5,798 bases of DNA, from the NCBI GenBank assembly GCA_964509335.1, contig CAZDXB010000059.1, forward strand, positions 1-5,798, read 5' to 3'. The notes below the pieces were generated by a model. It searched no databases. It saw only the letters and a list, made by a program, of their open reading frames with translations, and was not told the DNA's origin. Positions 1 through 5,698 of this stretch are shown one piece after another; positions within the stretch are counted from its first letter, which is position 1, and the number at the start of each line of letters is the position of its first letter. This DNA comes from CAZDXB01 sp964509335 (lineage in GTDB: Bacteria; Bacteroidota; Ignavibacteria; Kapaibacteriales; UBA2268). Both the position numbers and the translations under genes were made by a program.

Positions 1-127
1 ACGCTTCAGCCCTGCTAGGCGACTGAAGCCAAACGGAAATGGGGAAGAAGTCGGGGTCGCTTAGCTGGGCGGCGTAAACATTAGGCATAGCGCAAAAAAG
101 CAAAACAAGTAATTTAAAAATCCTCAT
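1..127 (-). CDS. Exported protein, N-terminal fragment (cut by window edge)
   Basis: An open frame starts at ATG 127-125 and runs off the left edge after 42 codons. It begins MRIFKLLVLLFCAMPNVYAA, a clear signal peptide: positive Arg/Lys, a hydrophobic core, and a small-residue cleavage site most likely after VYA (residue 19). The mature start includes DPDFFPISVWLQSPSRAEA. The FFPISVWLQ string followed by a small polar stretch resembles the first beta strand of TIM-barrel glycoside-hydrolase-like secreted proteins, where FPI-x-VW opens the barrel. That is only a resemblance over about 15 residues and I do not assign a function. No Shine-Dalgarno sequence is visible before the ATG, as is common in Bacteroidota. 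The start lies 66 bp after the stop of the upstream glycosyltransferase on the same strand, so co-transcription is possible. The existence of the gene is fairly sure; its family is a guess. Confidence 0.7.
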   Translation of the reverse strand, partial: MRIFKLLVLLFCAMPNVYAAQLSDPDFFPISVWLQSPSRAEA

Positions 128-193
128 ATACCGTCAAGAATTTATAATTTAACTTTAAGATTCTTTAGTTCGGCGCCGTTAAGACCGCCGCGC
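128..193 (-). other. Short spacer with GC-rich stem after the glycosyltransferase stop
   Basis: This 66-bp gap separates the glycosyltransferase stop from the next start. Just after the stop, the transcribed strand can pair CGGCG (190-186) with CGCCG (175-171) around a 10-base loop. The perfect palindrome CGGCGCCG sits at 171-178. No run of U follows, so this is at best a weak or Rho-assisted pause, not a textbook terminator. The rest, towards the start at 127, is AT-rich. It shows no TAnnTTTG box and no Shine-Dalgarno sequence. Confidence 0.3.
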
Positions 194-1831
194 TTAATCA
201 ATTATTTTGTAATAATAATAGCATTTGTCGCCGAACGAAAAACGCCCTTCCCGCAATAGTCTTTTATGCAATTCGACTAGCGAGTTCCGTTCATGCATTT
301 GTTTCGCCGCTATAATAACATAGGTCGAATCGGCGAATTTAATGTCTTGTATATCTTTAGTTTTATCGACGTTAATAAATTTAAACTTGTTAGACGATTC
401 CCAACTTCGACCTATAAATCCGAAATAATACGATATTTGGGGATTGACTAAGATGTCTCGATATCTTGAATCTATATAAGTCAAACGTTGTATATCGTCG
501 CTTTTAAAACCTCTAGCAAAATCCTCAATTTTCGATTTGAGATAAGCTTCTCTCGGATTAACGATTATTTGCAGAAACAGAAAAATAAAAACTCCCGCGA
601 CAAAAACATTATATATTTTTCTTTTTCTCGTAAGAAAGATTATAGCGTATAGAACGACAAAAGCGGCAAAGCTAAATATCATAGCGTCGGTAACAGCGCA
701 ACTCGCGAACATTTCTTTTACGTCGTTCCTCAGCGTTTGCGAGAAAGCCCATATGTAAATCGCCGCCGTAGCGATAACCGTCGGAATATCCGCTTTTTTC
801 TCTGATATTATTCTATTAACGCCAAACCCCGCCAGAAGCGAAATCTGCGGGAATAATATAATCATATACTGCTGCAGCTTGGATATTGAAATCGAATATA
901 TAACCAATGGCGTCAAAACGGCGATTAAATAGAGAAGTTTGCCGTCTTTATCGTCGATTTTGAATTTATTCCTGAAGACTAATATCGACGCCGCCGACAT
1001 CATAACGAGATACTGATTTGGGTAATAGAACGCTCCGAGCGGACTTATTTTATTGTCGATTCCTTGGAACATTCTTTCAAAAATATGAAAACCTAAATAA
1101 TAATCTATAAAATCGTATCCGTATTTATAAATCATATACGAATGCCAAGGCAAAGCAATGATAGCTCCAACGCCGAATATTACAAGGAATTGATATAAGA
1201 AAGTCTTAAACTTCTTTTCCCCGAAAACAACTTGAATTAAAAAGAACAATCCGAAGGAAATGGGTATAAAGAAGCCCACCATGATTTTGCTCATTAAGGA
1301 TAAGCCAAAACTAACGCCTACATGAACGAGCCAAACGAATCTATTCGTCCGCGAGTATTTATTCCAGAAAAAAAAGCTTAACGCGACGAAAAAAGCGACT
1401 GTTACGTCGAATTGTCCTTGACGAGAATAGAAATAGAAATAGGGAACGAGCGATAAAATAACGGCGGAGAAAAATCCGACTCTACGGTTCGCCGGCGTAA
1501 AAAATACGATAAACAAAGTCGCCGCTCCGAAAATCATAGACCACAAACGAATAGCTAAAGGCGTATCTCCAAACAAACGGATATTTATCGCCGTCAGCCA
1601 TACGTAAAGCGGAGGATAAGCGCCGGAATGCAAACCGCCAAGCGAATACTCCGTTTGGTCTAACCAAGCGCCATATTTAACGACGCTTTTTGCCATGGTA
1701 GCGTAGATAGCTTCGTCCCAAGGCTGTATTTCCGAGGGTCCTAAATTGGTTAAATATACTATCGATACCGCCGCTATGACTAGTATATATAACCGGTTGC
1801 GATTTCTCTTAAACATGTCGATGAAAGCCAT
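194..1831 (-). CDS. GT-C family membrane glycosyltransferase (GT39 / ArnT-like)
   Basis: A 545-residue polytopic inner-membrane protein of the PMT_2/ArnT type, which moves a sugar from a polyprenyl-phosphate carrier to a lipid or protein acceptor on the outer face of the membrane. A short basic N-terminus (MFKRNRNR) precedes the first membrane helix (about 13-30). The first external loop carries the acidic pair Asp39-Glu40 in WDEAIYA, the expected metal/donor-phosphate site of this fold, followed by YPPLYVW (72-78). Further family features are RQGQFD (137-142), the lysine in LMSKIMVGFF (179-188), ALPWHSYM (226-233), a loop ending in HIFER (249-253), and KLQQYMIILFP (318-328). About ten more hydrophobic helices run to about residue 423, then a soluble C-terminal segment (about 425-545). 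The length is normal for the family. ATG 1831 is the first in-frame start; Met6 is an alternative. Neither has a Shine-Dalgarno sequence. The gene starts 31 bp after the stop of the pore-like fragment. The acceptor and sugar cannot be read from sequence, so calling it ArnT itself would be over-reach. Confidence 0.85.
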   Translation of the reverse strand: MAFIDMFKRNRNRLYILVIAAVSIVYLTNLGPSEIQPWDEAIYATMAKSVVKYGAWLDQTEYSLGGLHSGAYPPLYVWLTAINIRLFGDTPLAIRLWSMIFGAATLFIVFFTPANRRVGFFSAVILSLVPYFYFYSRQGQFDVTVAFFVALSFFFWNKYSRTNRFVWLVHVGVSFGLSLMSKIMVGFFIPISFGLFFLIQVVFGEKKFKTFLYQFLVIFGVGAIIALPWHSYMIYKYGYDFIDYYLGFHIFERMFQGIDNKISPLGAFYYPNQYLVMMSAASILVFRNKFKIDDKDGKLLYLIAVLTPLVIYSISISKLQQYMIILFPQISLLAGFGVNRIISEKKADIPTVIATAAIYIWAFSQTLRNDVKEMFASCAVTDAMIFSFAAFVVLYAIIFLTRKRKIYNVFVAGVFIFLFLQIIVNPREAYLKSKIEDFARGFKSDDIQRLTYIDSRYRDILVNPQISYYFGFIGRSWESSNKFKFINVDKTKDIQDIKFADSTYVIIAAKQMHERNSLVELHKRLLREGRFSFGDKCYYYYKIID

Positions 1832-1862
1832 AAACGCAGTCGAATCTTGAAATTAATCGGAA

Positions 1863-2279
1863 TTAATAAAATTTAAGAAGGGTTATTAAATATACAATGC
1901 CTAAAAACAGGGGCCAGAAGGACGCTTTCATTATCAGATTTTCGCGATACTCAAATAGCGCGATGTCGTCTCGCCGACTGTAAGTTATTAAATTAAAAGC
2001 GCAAAAGATAAGCAATAGATAAGAAATAAAATAATAATATTCCATATACATTAGTTGAGGCGTATCAACGGTTCTTCGCAAATCGATATGCGAGAATATC
2101 AAAACGAAAAAGAACGCCGCCAAACTTTCCACCATCCCTATCCTGCCAATTCTCAAATCTCTCGACTTCGAACTGCTATACACCATAATAAACATCATCG
2201 TCATTACTACGAAAATCGGTATAAGATGCGATACGAAAGCGTTAATCAAATTCCTTCTAATGCTGACGTTAAAATACAA
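1863..2279 (-). CDS. Four-helix membrane domain resembling a pentameric ligand-gated channel pore (probable 3' part of a broken gene)
   Basis: From a possible TTG start this reads 138 residues with four hydrophobic helices at about 11-35, 46-64, 77-99 and 115-137. The layout is that of a ligand-gated channel pore domain. A strand ending in an arginine pair (YFNVSIRRN) enters M1, M1 has a mid-helix proline (Pro21, SHLIPIFVV), a short loop leads to M2 (GMVESLAAFFFVLIFSH), M3 follows (YMEYYYFISYLLLIF), and a polar loop precedes a C-terminal M4 starting near FWPLFLG. The assignment is by topology and motif memory, not by a search. The same frame stays open upstream to 2366. It adds 29 codons including FHFINVKSQADFGFKSGN, which look like the last strands of the extracellular domain normally joined to M1. 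There is no Shine-Dalgarno sequence before the TTG. Together these suggest the TTG is not a true start and that this is the 3' end of a longer gene. Pore selectivity cannot be judged. Confidence 0.6.
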   Translation of the reverse strand: MYFNVSIRRNLINAFVSHLIPIFVVMTMMFIMVYSSSKSRDLRIGRIGMVESLAAFFFVLIFSHIDLRRTVDTPQLMYMEYYYFISYLLLIFCAFNLITYSRRDDIALFEYRENLIMKASFWPLFLGIVYLITLLKFY

Positions 2280-2340
2280 TACGGGCGAATTTGTCGTTTT
2301 GTTACCGGATTTAAATCCAAAATCCGCTTGCGATTTTACG

Positions 2341-2862
2341 TTAATAAAATGGAACTCCGTAATCGGCTACCATTGTTTGCGCGCCTTCGGCGTAATACGG
2401 CTCAATCCATCTTCTGCCTCGGTCCCTCGCTTGAACGTACCATTGGCTTGTCTGCAGCTTAGGATTGGTATAATCGTAAACGTCCTCGATATAAATATAA
2501 TCCTCGCTGTTCTTATCGTAATACGGCGCGAAAAGCCTAATCTCCGAATCGAATTGATAAGGCTCATAAGCCGCCGTTACGCCCAAAATCGAGCGCATAC
2601 TTTTCGATTTGGCTTTTAGTAAACCCAACAATTCTTTTTTGGACGGGCGGTTTTTCCCCATATAACTCGCAATTTTAGAACCTTCTTTCATAACTTCACG
2701 AAGGATTTCGTCTATTTGACCGGATATCTCTTCGGTAACGTTCTTACCTTTTTTAAGGCTTAAACGACTACGTTGGTTGTTGTATGAAATAAGGTCGAAT
2801 ATCAGGTAGGAAAGAATCAGAAAGGAGAGGGCTAAAGCGACTACTAAAATGCGTTTGAGCAA
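2341..2862 (-). CDS. Membrane-anchored Cache-type sensor domain, truncated (probable 5' part of a broken gene)
   Basis: 173 residues from a TTG start. One N-terminal membrane helix (about 4-24) is followed by a long charged helix (about 30-75). Then comes a PAS-like extracytoplasmic sensor of the Cache superfamily: SILGVTAAYEPYQFD (91-105), RLFAPYY (109-115), YDYTN (129-133), SQWYVQARDRGRRWIEPYY (139-157) and MVADYGVPFY (164-173). In double-Cache receptors the W-Y-x-x-A, W-x-x-PY and VPFY elements mark the ligand-facing distal lobe, and the chain goes on with a GVV-x-x-D-I strand and a second lobe. Here it stops right after VPFY, with no output domain. The TTG is supported by GGGAG at 2874-2870, 7 bases upstream, and by an in-frame stop (2880-2878) six codons before the start. 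Ligands of the superfamily are amino acids, organic acids, amines and others; nothing identifies this one. Taken as a free-standing protein it would be a periplasmic sensor with nothing to signal to. Confidence 0.65.
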   Translation of the reverse strand: MLKRILVVALALSFLILSYLIFDLISYNNQRSRLSLKKGKNVTEEISGQIDEILREVMKEGSKIASYMGKNRPSKKELLGLLKAKSKSMRSILGVTAAYEPYQFDSEIRLFAPYYDKNSEDYIYIEDVYDYTNPKLQTSQWYVQARDRGRRWIEPYYAEGAQTMVADYGVPFY

Positions 2863-2869
2863 TTTCTTA

Positions 2870-2874
2870 CTCCC
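2870..2874 (-). promoter_or_regulatory. Shine-Dalgarno sequence for the Cache-domain frame
   Basis: GGGAG lies 7 bases before TTG 2862. It fixes the start, since the frame has no ATG nearby and a stop just upstream. It is the only strong ribosome-binding site in correct spacing that I see in the window; the other starts lack one. Confidence 0.55.
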
Positions 2875-2929
2875 GGATTATTTTTACGATTAGAAGCGTT
2901 TATTCAATAATAGGATGGAATTCAAATAT

Positions 2930-2937
2930 CAAACTTA
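2930..2937 (-). promoter_or_regulatory. Possible Bacteroidota -7 promoter box before the Cache-domain frame
   Basis: The transcribed strand reads TAAGTTTG, an exact match to the Bacteroidota -7 consensus TAnnTTTG. It would start a transcript near 2923, giving a leader of about 60 bases to TTG 2862. No TTG -33 element sits 17-20 bases upstream, because that place is taken by the GC-rich hairpin at 2941-2959. The call therefore rests on one box only. Confidence 0.35.
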
Positions 2938-2940
2938 ATT

Positions 2941-2959
2941 ACGGCGCAAAATACGCCGC
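2941..2959 (-). terminator. GC-rich hairpin downstream of the acylase gene (weak terminator candidate)
   Basis: On the transcribed strand CGGCG (2958-2954) pairs with CGCCG (2946-2942). G-U pairs can extend both ends and leave a loop of AUUUU. The stem lies 76 bp past the acylase stop and is followed by AAUUAAGUUUG, not a true U-run, so it would be an inefficient intrinsic terminator. It may instead act as a 3'-end stabiliser or a pause ahead of the next promoter box. Confidence 0.35.
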
Positions 2960-2968
2960 TTATAGATT

Positions 2969-2990
2969 ATTCTATATAATGAAATAGAAT
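2969..2990. repeat. Small AT-rich inverted repeat
   Basis: ATTCTAT (2969-2975) and ATAGAAT (2984-2990) are perfect 7-base inverted arms around an 8-base spacer in the gap between the acylase and Cache genes. A length and spacing like this fit a dimeric regulator site or a weak hairpin. In DNA this AT-rich it could also be chance. No function is assigned. Confidence 0.3.
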
Positions 2991-3034
2991 ATTAGGCAGG
3001 CTCAACTTTGACTCTTAAGCTCTTATCGCCAAAT

Positions 3035-5617
3035 TTATCTTTTTATGAATTTAACGCTATTGAATTTATCAGCGTCTCGGCGATTAAGCCTTATGAAATA
3101 TATTCCGGGAGCTAAATCCGAAACGTCTATTTTAACGTTTTTTACCGAATAGTCTTCGCTTCTTACGATTTCGCCTAAGTTGTTAACGATGGAAAAAGAA
3201 TAAATGCCGTCTCCCAAATCTATTGACAACTCGTCTTCCACGGGGTTAGGATATACGAGGCTCCCTGGAAGATTTTTACTTTCGTTCACCCTTGACGGTT
3301 CGGGATATAAATTGATTTCCTCTTCCAAAATGCTTACAACAGCGGATAAGCTCAAAGGAGCAATGTGCATATCGCCTTCCGCCCATAGATTTATCATATC
3401 GTCGAAATGATGATCATCGGGTACTTCCGAGTTGCCCGGCGGTAAAATAGAATACGACAAATCCACGTCGGAATAATCTACAATTTGCGAATAACTGTTG
3501 CCCATTTGCGACCAAATAGTCGGCGTAACGCCGCAATACAAAGGAGGCGAAGTGATATCGTATTCCCTCGCCAGCGACCCGTAACCTTCCAAATTATTTT
3601 GATATAGCATTTTGCGAGTCAAAGGTCTGTTATCGCCGGAGGAGCCGGCGTCCGTTCGACGATAAACCTCGCCCATTTGGTCGATTATCCAATCTCTAAA
3701 ATCCCCGTTTGGCAGTAAGCTGGAAGTCGAATCATAATACGCGTTTACGTCTCTGAAAAGCTGAATTAAACCGGCGTCGCTTCCTAAATAAGTCTCTCCA
3801 AGAGGCGTCCTTTTTAAGCTTCTTTTTATTATAACCGGAATTTGGGAAACAATATGGTATTTGTCGTAGGAAGTAAGCATCCGATAATCCCAATCTCTGA
3901 GCGAATCGGCGAGAGCCTTAGCGTCTTCGCTGTCGGGATTTTCCTCGTCAACCGCCATTATTCCGTATTTAACGAAATCTCTCGCTATTGGATTAACGGC
4001 GTCTCTGTGAATATCGAAGAAATCCGACGTTTCAAGGTTCTCGGCTTCGGTTAACAATTCAATCAAGCGAAAACTTCTAGAGTTATGTCCTATCGCGCCT
4101 CCAATATAATACGGATACCAAGAGCCGATTGGCAAGTTGTTAGCCGTGCTGATAAACCCCGCTTCGGGATTTAACGCTCTCGGCATAGAATCGAAAGGAA
4201 CTAGGCCGCGCCATTCTTCCTCGCCCGACCAGCCATTGAAAGGGATTCCGGCGTTGTGAACTCTCAATGGAACTCTTTCCAAAGCGTAATACGCGATGTT
4301 GTCGTATTTGTCGGCGTATATTAAATTAACAGCCGGCGAGATGTACTTTTCCATACCGTCCATAAAAGAAATAAAGTCGGTCGCCGCCATCATATCCAAC
4401 AACGCTTCAATAGAAGTCGCCGGCTCTTTGACGTTTAAATACTGAATCGAAAAATACTCGTCTCTTTTAACGCCGTTTAACAAATGGTTAACAATCGGTC
4501 CGTGTCCGGTCTCGCTAACAGTTAATTTATAATCCCTCTTCCCGGCGACCTTTATCGTTTCTTCTCTAACGTTTAGCTTTTCCCATTCGTCTCTCCAAAG
4601 ATAAGTGGAGTCGTCTTCGTTTACCCTTTCGTAAAACAAATCCGCGCAATCTCCGCCCAAAGCGGTAAGCCCCCAAGCGCAATTTTCGTTGAAACCTATT
4701 AGCATACCGGGAGAGCCGGGCATACTAATCCCTCTAACGTTAAATCTTCCGCCGTGCAGATGAAACTCATACCAAGTTGCCGGAGCCTCCACTGGAATCT
4801 GAGGATCCGATTCGAGAATAGGCTTGCCCGTAGCGGTCTTCGCTCCAGAAGCGACCCAATTATGACTCATCTTAGGCGGCGTCCAACCGGACGATTGCAT
4901 TTGCTCGTTTCTTTTTTTATCGTCGCGCTCATTTTTTGTATTGATATTTTCTAATTTTTCCGAAAACAATTCAAATTCCTCTCTTGAAACGATAGCCGAA
5001 GAGTCGTCGATATTTTTGTTCTGAGCCTCCAAATACTTAATCGCCGAGTCGCGCCCGACCTCTCTTGCCAGAGGTTCATAATTCCTTAGAGCGTTTACTT
5101 CTTTGGTCCAGCCGCCGTCAAACCTATACGCTATCCTCATCTGGCAAGCGATGCAATCCTCAGGTTTCCATTCTTCCGACGAGCCGCCGTATTTTGCGAA
5201 CAAATCAGATAAATGCCGCGGATTATCATTCATATAAGCGTTTACGCCGTCGGCGTATGCGGATAAAAACTTTCGTATATTCTCGGACAATAGCGGAAGC
5301 GTTCTCTTGGCGTGTCTATATAAGCCCAATGTCCGAACTTTAATATCGCTATTTAAGTAATCTGCGCCGAAAATTTCCGCCAGCCTTCCTTGAACGAGTC
5401 GTCGAGCCAAAGTCATTTGGAATAGGCGGTCTTTAGCGGCGGCGTATCCCAATCCGAAAAACAGCGCCTCTTCGTCCTCCGAAACAATATTAGGAACGCC
5501 GTACTCGTCATAGATAATTGCCGCAGTATCCTTTAAATTCGGATACTGGGCGTTAAGCCTCCCAAAGGGAATCGCGAATAGAACTAAAGCGAAAAATAGC
5601 GAAAATAACTTTTTCAT
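3035..5617 (-). CDS. Secreted penicillin-acylase-family (S45) Ntn-hydrolase with T9SS sorting domain
   Basis: An 860-residue amide hydrolase precursor of the penicillin G acylase / acyl-homoserine-lactone acylase family. Residues 1-23 are a signal peptide cut at LNA/Q24. The alpha chain has the family opening DEYGVPNIVSEDEE (37-50) and GYAAAKDRLFQM (57-68). A charged, repeat-free linker (about 200-250) precedes the self-cleavage point Met250/Ser251. Ser251 starts the beta chain (SHNWVASGAKTATGKP) and is the nucleophile. Counting from it, Gln273 (beta23, DPQ), Ala319 (beta69, GLTALGGD) and Asn493 (STANN) fall at the places of the oxyanion-hole and catalytic residues of E. coli penicillin G acylase. 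Asp323 and Asp326 match its calcium ligands. HHFDDMINLWAEGD (736-749) is the usual beta-chain end. Residues 787-860 (VYPNP, then LAPGIYFIRL, ending VKFIKR) form a T9SS type A sorting domain, so the enzyme is exported through the outer membrane. The start ATG 5617 gives the signal peptide and has only an A-rich leader. The true substrate (beta-lactam, acyl-homoserine lactone or another amide) cannot be told from sequence. Confidence 0.92.
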   Translation of the reverse strand: MKKLFSLFFALVLFAIPFGRLNAQYPNLKDTAAIIYDEYGVPNIVSEDEEALFFGLGYAAAKDRLFQMTLARRLVQGRLAEIFGADYLNSDIKVRTLGLYRHAKRTLPLLSENIRKFLSAYADGVNAYMNDNPRHLSDLFAKYGGSSEEWKPEDCIACQMRIAYRFDGGWTKEVNALRNYEPLAREVGRDSAIKYLEAQNKNIDDSSAIVSREEFELFSEKLENINTKNERDDKKRNEQMQSSGWTPPKMSHNWVASGAKTATGKPILESDPQIPVEAPATWYEFHLHGGRFNVRGISMPGSPGMLIGFNENCAWGLTALGGDCADLFYERVNEDDSTYLWRDEWEKLNVREETIKVAGKRDYKLTVSETGHGPIVNHLLNGVKRDEYFSIQYLNVKEPATSIEALLDMMAATDFISFMDGMEKYISPAVNLIYADKYDNIAYYALERVPLRVHNAGIPFNGWSGEEEWRGLVPFDSMPRALNPEAGFISTANNLPIGSWYPYYIGGAIGHNSRSFRLIELLTEAENLETSDFFDIHRDAVNPIARDFVKYGIMAVDEENPDSEDAKALADSLRDWDYRMLTSYDKYHIVSQIPVIIKRSLKRTPLGETYLGSDAGLIQLFRDVNAYYDSTSSLLPNGDFRDWIIDQMGEVYRRTDAGSSGDNRPLTRKMLYQNNLEGYGSLAREYDITSPPLYCGVTPTIWSQMGNSYSQIVDYSDVDLSYSILPPGNSEVPDDHHFDDMINLWAEGDMHIAPLSLSAVVSILEEEINLYPEPSRVNESKNLPGSLVYPNPVEDELSIDLGDGIYSFSIVNNLGEIVRSEDYSVKNVKIDVSDLAPGIYFIRLNRRDADKFNSVKFIKR

Positions 5618-5669
5618 TGTTTCATTCTTTCGATATTTGAATTTTGCTTCTCCCTATGAATAACACATA

Positions 5670-5698
5670 AAATCCAAAAAAGTTGCAAAAAAGGATTT
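5670..5698 (-). repeat. U-rich hairpin in the acylase leader
   Basis: On the transcribed strand AAATCC and GGATTT are perfect 6-base inverted arms. They enclose TTTTTT-GCAAC-TTTTTT, two runs of six T around a short core. In RNA this would be a weak stem with a very U-rich 17-base loop, 53 bases before the start codon. It could be a site for an RNA-binding regulator or a pause element, or just a product of AT-rich sequence. There is no GC-rich stem to make it a terminator. Confidence 0.3.

Larger units (their letters stand above)
1863..2862 (-). pseudogene. Composite: broken Cache-sensor / channel-pore receptor gene
   Basis: The two reading frames here are best read as one gene. The 5' frame gives an anchor and the first part of a Cache domain, ending at TAA 2343-2341. 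The 3' frame, open from 2366 to 1863, gives the last strands of an extracellular domain plus four pore-like helices. The frames overlap for about 20 bases and differ by +1. Removing one T from the TTTT run at 2350-2347 would join them into about 332 residues. Even then, the rest of the Cache domain and most of a ligand-binding beta-sandwich (normally around 200 residues in ligand-gated channels) would be missing. This points to an internal deletion that also shifted the frame, rather than to a simple one-base error. The loss of those parts is inferred from family layout; the frame break itself is seen directly. Confidence 0.5.

Noticed and set aside
1482..1667. Minus-strand 61-codon frame inside the glycosyltransferase
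   Set aside because: It overlaps the glycosyltransferase in another frame within its conserved N-terminal half and shows no independent motif.
2055..2462. Open plus-strand frame of 135 codons across the receptor-like region
   Set aside because: It lies opposite the Cache and pore frames, is rich in Arg/His/Ser without any domain or hydrophobic pattern, and has no ribosome-binding site. It is an antisense shadow.
2260..2619. Open plus-strand frame of 119 codons
   Set aside because: It is antisense to the Cache frame, and its hydrophobic patches are complements of the real coding sequence. No start signals or motifs are seen.
171..2959. CGGCG/CGCCG hairpins in two gaps as a repeat family
   Set aside because: CGCCG and CGGCG are very common throughout the coding sequence here, so two short stems with these arms do not show a repeat element.
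5065..5343. Plus-strand 92-codon frame
   Set aside because: It is antisense to the conserved alpha chain of the acylase and has an arginine- and serine-rich composition typical of a shadow frame.
2919..5643. Identical 12-base AATTCAAATATC at 2919-2930 and, inverted, at 5632-5643, flanking the acylase gene
   Set aside because: In an AT-rich window of this size one or more exact 12-base inverted matches are expected by chance. Neither copy extends further and no target duplication is seen.
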